Assembly: GCA_000434995.1 (NCBI GenBank)
Contig: FR895317.1
Span: 1,996 to 54,019 of the forward strand
Length of the DNA: 52,024 nucleotides
Direction: 5' to 3'
Origin: Firmicutes bacterium CAG:341
GTDB taxonomy: Bacteria > Bacillota > Clostridia > Oscillospirales > Acutalibacteraceae
The notes beneath the pieces are model-generated. The model saw only the letters and a list, made by a program, of their open reading frames with translations. It made no database searches and had not been told where the DNA came from. Below, piece after piece: positions 49,447-52,024 of this stretch. How positions within the stretch are numbered: the first letter of the stretch is position 1; each line of letters opens with the position of its first letter. The translations under genes were made by a program, and so were the position numbers.

Positions 49447-51990
49447 ATGGCAGAAAATGCTTCACTCAAACAAAAAGTGACGACTCTTCTTGACAATGTG
49501 AAATACTATTGGAAAGAGCCGCCAAAGGGCAGGTATATGTCCTTTAAAGAAATCGGTGCCTATGCTTTCGGCGGAATTGGTGCATATCTTATCGTGTGCA
49601 TGAGTATTCCTTGTATTTTAGGTGCTACAAATGTGTTCCTTTCAGGAACTATCGGTATAGGTCTTACCGATATGTATATTATGTATGTTATCGGTGTATT
49701 GGCAGGTATTCCATTAACTGGTGTTCGTGCTAACATAGTTGATAATACGCGTAATAAAGCCGGTAAATATAGGCCTTACTTGCTTAGAATGGGTATTCCT
49801 TGCGCTGTAATTTTTGTTGCAATGGTTTGGTTCCCATATGATAAGCTTCATCTTCTTGTAGGTAACGGTCAAATCTTTGGCAAAAATGCTGAATATGTTG
49901 CAAAGTGCGCAGTAGTTCTTTTGTTTAACCTTGCACTTCAGTTTTTCTATTATTTCTTCTATGATGCTTATGAAAATCTTATTCATGTTCTTTCTCCTAA
50001 CTCACAGGAAAGAGCAGATGTAGCATCAATTAAGAGTATTATTTATTCTTTTGGTCCAACTGTTTACAACATTATTATTCCTGCAATTGCTGCAATTATC
50101 GGAACTAACCAAACGGATATTAAGGTTTATAGAATTGCTTTTCCTGTAATTGGTGTAATCGGTACACTTCTTGTATTTGTTGTTTATGCTAACACACAAG
50201 AAAAAATTATTCAGGCAAAGACTCATGTTGTGCAAATTAAGTTTAGTGACGCTTTCCGCGAAGTAGCAAAAAATAAGTATTTCTGGATTATTTCTCTTGC
50301 AACTTGGATCGGTTTCCTTGAAACTGCGTATGCTAACATTCTTTATTGGCTTTGTAACTATGGCGGTGCTTGCTCACAGGGTACATATGTAATTATTACT
50401 ACTGTTTATGGTAACGCTTCGCTTTGGGGTATGCTTCTTGCTCCTTTCTGCATCAGAAAATGGGGTAAGAAAAATGTTCAAATAGTTACAAATCTTTTCA
50501 ATATAATATTTATTTTATGTATGTATCCTTTCTTCCTCGGCACTGCCGGAGCAGACGGTAATATTAAAAATTATGTAATTTGGGCAGTAATGGCATGTTT
50601 GTATCTTAATGCTGTTGTAGGTGCGTTTGCTCATATTCTCAACCCTTCAATTCAGGCAGATATTCGTGATTATCAGCAATATAAAACCGGTGAGCGTATT
50701 GACGGTATGTTTGCAGCAGTTGCTACAATCGGCGGTATTATCACTCTTATTACAGCAGGTGTATTGCCGGCTCTTCAAGAAAAATACGGTATGACAGCTA
50801 AAATTGCAGAAAAAGTAACAAGTGATACCGGTTTGATGTCAAGGGTTCTTCCGGGTGCTAAGCAAACACTTTCCCAAATGCTTACAGACCAACTTGCAAA
50901 CGGTCAAAATAACTTTGTTAATCCATCATCCGCACTTTATGATGTTAATAATATTTTGCTTCCGCTTCTTCGTATTTTGGTTATTGTTGCCGCTGTCGGT
51001 GCTACACTTAATGTTATTCCTTTCTTCTTCTATGATTTGTCAGAAAGAAAGCAAAAATCATATGTTCGCGTTCTTAAAGTTCGTGCCGTGTTTGAAGACT
51101 ATGGCAACAATGCTATGAAGGACAAGGATATTGTAGAAATGATTGACCTTGTTAATAACGCTAAAGAAATGGCTGTTGCAACACCTAAAAAACTGGATAA
51201 ATCAAGTTATAAGGGCATTTCTGATAAAAATGCTCGTAAAGAAGCAAAAAAGGCTTATAAAGCAGATGTAGATTTTAATGAGGAAATTGAAATTTCAAAG
51301 TTTGTTGTAGATGAACTTAATAAGTTTGATACAGATCTTGGTAAGAAGAAAGTTGAAGTATACCAAAATGTACTTGATGCCGGACTTGATGGAATTAAAA
51401 ATGCATCCCTTGCCGAAGCTAAGGGTGAACTTAAATCAGCTAAGGCTTTGCCGAAGTCTAACCTTGAAGAAAAAGAAGAAAGAAAATTCTTTATCGAACT
51501 TGCTCGTTCAAAGGTATCTGCTGTTAAGGCATATAATAAATACTTCGGTTCTGTTAACGAACTTCGTGAACTTGATTTCGCTGTAATTGATGATTACTTT
51601 GCACAAGAAGACAGCCTTGATGATAAAATCGCCGAACTTGCTAAGCTTAGCCATGTAGCTAAGAAAGATAAGGATGCTGACGAAGTTAAAAGACTTAAAG
51701 CAGAAATTAAAAAGTATTCTGATGAGCGTAAAGAAGTTCGTAATCTTTCTAAGGCTGAAATGGATAAGCACGCTCAGTTTAACCGTGCTGCTAAACCTTA
51801 TGTTGATGCTAAAAAAGTTCTCACTCAATACGAAAACTTCCAGCACCTTGATGAAATTGCTGCTCAGTATGATGAAGCTAAAGCAAGAGCTGAAGCTGAA
51901 GAAAAGGCTAAAGAACTTGAAAATGAGCGTAAGCGTAAGGAACTTGAAGCTGAACTTGCAAAGCGTAAAGCTGCAAGAAAAAAGAAATAA
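49447..51990 (+). CDS. GPH/MFS-type transporter with long charged cytoplasmic tail
   Basis: An 847-aa protein. Residues 1 to about 530 are a polytopic transporter with about 12 helices of the MFS/GPH symporter kind (MSFKEIGAYAFGGIGAYL start; DNTRNKAGKYRPYL after helix 2; QADIRDYQQYKTGERIDGMF before the last helices, as in GPH proteins). From about 531 a tail of about 317 residues is rich in Lys, Glu and Ala, predicted mostly helical or coiled coil, with KDKD, KELENERKRKELE and an ending KRKAARKKK; it has no membrane segment. Normal GPH proteins end near residue 450-500. AGGGGG precedes the ATG. The substrate and tail function are unknown. Confidence 0.85.
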   Translation: MAENASLKQKVTTLLDNVKYYWKEPPKGRYMSFKEIGAYAFGGIGAYLIVCMSIPCILGATNVFLSGTIGIGLTDMYIMYVIGVLAGIPLTGVRANIVDNTRNKAGKYRPYLLRMGIPCAVIFVAMVWFPYDKLHLLVGNGQIFGKNAEYVAKCAVVLLFNLALQFFYYFFYDAYENLIHVLSPNSQERADVASIKSIIYSFGPTVYNIIIPAIAAIIGTNQTDIKVYRIAFPVIGVIGTLLVFVVYANTQEKIIQAKTHVVQIKFSDAFREVAKNKYFWIISLATWIGFLETAYANILYWLCNYGGACSQGTYVIITTVYGNASLWGMLLAPFCIRKWGKKNVQIVTNLFNIIFILCMYPFFLGTAGADGNIKNYVIWAVMACLYLNAVVGAFAHILNPSIQADIRDYQQYKTGERIDGMFAAVATIGGIITLITAGVLPALQEKYGMTAKIAEKVTSDTGLMSRVLPGAKQTLSQMLTDQLANGQNNFVNPSSALYDVNNILLPLLRILVIVAAVGATLNVIPFFFYDLSERKQKSYVRVLKVRAVFEDYGNNAMKDKDIVEMIDLVNNAKEMAVATPKKLDKSSYKGISDKNARKEAKKAYKADVDFNEEIEISKFVVDELNKFDTDLGKKKVEVYQNVLDAGLDGIKNASLAEAKGELKSAKALPKSNLEEKEERKFFIELARSKVSAVKAYNKYFGSVNELRELDFAVIDDYFAQEDSLDDKIAELAKLSHVAKKDKDADEVKRLKAEIKKYSDERKEVRNLSKAEMDKHAQFNRAAKPYVDAKKVLTQYENFQHLDEIAAQYDEAKARAEAEEKAKELENERKRKELEAELAKRKAARKKK

Positions 51991-52024
51991 TTTCAAACTC
52001 GGAATTTCTTTCGACATTGTAGGG

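Noticed and set aside
1..52024. CRISPR array, tRNA or rRNA genes
   Set aside because: No regularly spaced repeats or tRNA/rRNA landmarks were seen; the only RNA genes recognised are SRP RNA and tmRNA.

Overview
The window looks like a chromosomal segment of a low-GC, Gram-positive Clostridia-type bacterium, probably a gut member of the Oscillospirales/Ruminococcaceae. This is inferred from gene content only: a Firmicutes-style dcw cluster, a PASTA-bearing class B penicillin-binding protein, a MurE with the meso-diaminopimelate motif DNPR, a sporulation gene (spoVAE), a FeoA-FeoA-FeoB iron module, strong AGGAGG-type ribosome binding sites, sigma-A-type promoters, and cytoplasmic glycosidases beside sugar-type transporters. 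No tRNA, rRNA, CRISPR array or insertion sequence was seen.

Region 1 (1-14460) is the division and cell-wall cluster: mraZ, rsmH, ftsL-like, pbp (spoVD/ftsI type), murE, murF, mraY, ftsW, murG, murA, ftsQ/divIB, then ftsZ from its own promoter, ending at a strong terminator. murD, murB, murC and ftsA are absent. The 313 bp after ftsZ carry a cluster of DnaA-box-like repeats.

Region 2 (14681-22170) holds a leftward group (DUF188/YaiI protein, glycerate kinase, a 72-aa unknown, a GH38 alpha-mannosidase) and a rightward histidine phosphatase and GPH-family sugar symporter. Region 3 (22141-25757) is an iron regulon: a short DtxR-family regulator facing feoA-feoA-feoB and a small Cys-rich membrane protein, with five GTTAG-N6-CTAAC-type operators. 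Region 4 (25770-31279) holds a HAD phosphatase, FliB-like protein, cation efflux protein, SDR-like reductase, SpoVAE, an SCP2-like protein and a flavin reductase.

Region 5 (31265-35680) is an information-processing block: SRP RNA, dnaX, ybaB, recR, smpB, a zinc-ribbon membrane protein with a possible RNase-like C-terminus, and tmRNA (ssrA). Immediately after ssrA, 35700-38000 is an accessory scar: three 11-bp tandem repeats, the C-terminal remnant of a tyrosine integrase, a secreted FN3-transglutaminase protein, a possible structured leader, and the truncated N-terminus of a surface protein.

Region 6 (38141-46302) holds a GDSL hydrolase, a GH29 alpha-L-fucosidase, an acyl-CoA synthetase, and a leftward operon of a glycerol-dehydrogenase-like enzyme plus a three-part ABC importer. 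Region 7 (46376-51990) is the least conventional: a secreted beta-helix protein, a radical SAM/SPASM enzyme, a lipoprotein whose transglutaminase-like domain seems to have lost its catalytic Cys and His, and a GPH-type transporter with a charged cytoplasmic tail of about 317 residues. Regions 5 and 7 contain the best candidates for undescribed biology. All functional calls were made by eye; no database search was run.
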